A stretch of DNA of 64,000 nt from assembly GCF_009758205.1 (NCBI RefSeq), contig NZ_WRXN01000017.1, positions 1 through 64,000 on the forward strand, read 5' to 3'. This stretch comes from Chitinophaga tropicalis (GTDB taxonomy: Bacteria > Bacteroidota > Bacteroidia > Chitinophagales > Chitinophagaceae). The notes below the pieces were generated by a model. It had not been told where the DNA came from. It ran no database searches and was given only the letters and a program-made list of their open reading frames with translations. Of this stretch, positions 63,377 to 64,000 are shown piece after piece. Position numbers and translations under genes: made by a program. Each line of letters starts with the position of its first letter. Within the stretch, counting starts at the first letter, position 1.

Positions 63377-64000
63377 ATGGAAACAGTGACAGTTAAACAA
63401 TATAATCTGGACGAGGAACAGGAGAAAAAAGAGATCGTTCGTCACTACCGCGCTTTGCTTCGGTCCCTTAAACCCCGTTTAAAGAAAGGAGACCGTGAAC
63501 TGGTCCGTACCGCCTTTGAAATGGCGGCAGATGCGCATAAGGAAATGCGCCGCAAATCAGGTGAACCGTATATCTTACACCCTCTTGCTGTAGCGCAGAT
63601 CTGCGTTGACGAGATCGGTTTGGGAGTACGTTCCGCTATCTGCGCCCTGCTGCATGACACAGTAGAAGATACTGAGGTGACCCTGGAAGATGTAGACAGG
63701 GCCTTTGGACCTGAGATTGCCCATATAGTGGACGGTCTCACCAAGATCTCCACCGTTATAGACTCGAATACCAGCACCGCCCAGGCGGAAAACTTCAAAA
63801 AGATACTACTCACCCTGGCAGATGACCCCAGGGTGATCCTGATCAAACTGGCCGACAGGATGCATAATATGCGTACCCTGGACAGTATGAGCCGGGAAAA
63901 ACAACTGAAAATAGCTTCAGAAACCGTATTTATCTACGCTCCCCTGGCCCACCGTCTTGGCTTGTATAACATCAAGTCAGAGATGGAAGACCTGGCCATG
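63377..64000 (+). CDS. Bifunctional (p)ppGpp synthetase/hydrolase, RelA/SpoT family (N-terminal part)
   Basis: 208 codons visible, running off the window end. The region is the HD hydrolase domain of RelA/SpoT proteins: RKSGEPYILHPLAVAQI, LLHDTVEDTEVTL and KLADRMHNMRTL, with the HD metal-site residues intact, so hydrolysis of (p)ppGpp is expected. The synthetase, TGS and ACT domains would follow beyond the window. It controls the stringent response in the cytoplasm. The ATG at 63377 follows a TTG-rich segment with no clear ribosome-binding site, usual for this phylum. Confidence 0.94.
   Translation, partial: METVTVKQYNLDEEQEKKEIVRHYRALLRSLKPRLKKGDRELVRTAFEMAADAHKEMRRKSGEPYILHPLAVAQICVDEIGLGVRSAICALLHDTVEDTEVTLEDVDRAFGPEIAHIVDGLTKISTVIDSNTSTAQAENFKKILLTLADDPRVILIKLADRMHNMRTLDSMSREKQLKIASETVFIYAPLAHRLGLYNIKSEMEDLAM

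Overview
The window reads as a stretch of chromosome from a member of the Bacteroidota, most likely a Chitinophagaceae / Chitinophaga-type organism. This is an inference. The support is promoters of the Bacteroidota type (TTG, 17-20 nt, TAnnTTTG), a PorT-like type IX secretion protein, a type IX C-terminal sorting domain on the DUF1501 protein, a LytS/LytTR sensor pair, a Bacteroidota-type dihydroorotase, a DUF6728 small protein, atpDC as a stand-alone unit, and many signal peptides on polysaccharide- or peptide-processing enzymes. There is no phage, no CRISPR array and no complete insertion sequence. Most of the window is ordinary, densely coding chromosome.

Region 1-6.3 kb looks accessory and decaying. 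It holds the first codons of a probable IS256-type transposase, a remnant of an AraC-type regulator, a frameshifted DUF3052 remnant, and a serine hydrolase with an in-frame TGA. These are followed by an intact lipoprotein hydrolase, a Spy-like periplasmic protein, a LytS-type kinase with its LytTR regulator, and an AT-rich spacer with small ORF fragments before tRNA-Lys(CTT).

Region 6.4-25.4 kb carries a thiolase (fadA), a DUF1800/DUF1501 pair tied to type IX secretion, a histidine-rich small protein plus a TonB-dependent receptor that may serve metal uptake, a DUF983 protein with an ABC exporter, an EF-G paralogue lacking the catalytic His, a YifB/ComM AAA+ protein, a MutS-like ATPase, the ubiE-porT-pyrC operon, and the GTPase ysxC.

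Region 25.4-37 kb has small conserved genes (lipoprotein, YkuK-like, CoA-binding, GbsR/MarR, VOC), pdhC, and dnaX with a ten-A run placed exactly where gamma could be split from tau. A membrane protein with a dead HisKA motif fused to a receiver domain follows, then a GNAT-like protein, a membrane-anchored protein, a GNAT enzyme, and a DUF6600 surface protein with an Asn-rich tail.

Region 37-50 kb holds atpD-atpC behind a textbook promoter, YqgE/AlgH, a candidate small RNA, an orphan histidine kinase, a degenerate ThiF/MoeB-like protein with an alpha/beta hydrolase, an LD-carboxypeptidase, metG, a Rnk/GreA-like regulator and a second serine hydrolase.

Region 50-64 kb has a higBA toxin-antitoxin pair with a palindromic operator, fadN (partner of fadA for beta-oxidation), an ABC-2 exporter, surE, lpxB, a GH2 beta-mannosidase with a GH29 alpha-L-fucosidase, an OmpR-type response regulator, a 2H phosphoesterase with a basic tail, and the start of a RelA/SpoT (p)ppGpp enzyme that runs off the window. 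I found no convincing new multi-gene system. The most interesting signals are the dnaX slippery run, the EF-G paralogue without its catalytic His, the kinase-dead HisKA-receiver fusion and the candidate small RNA.
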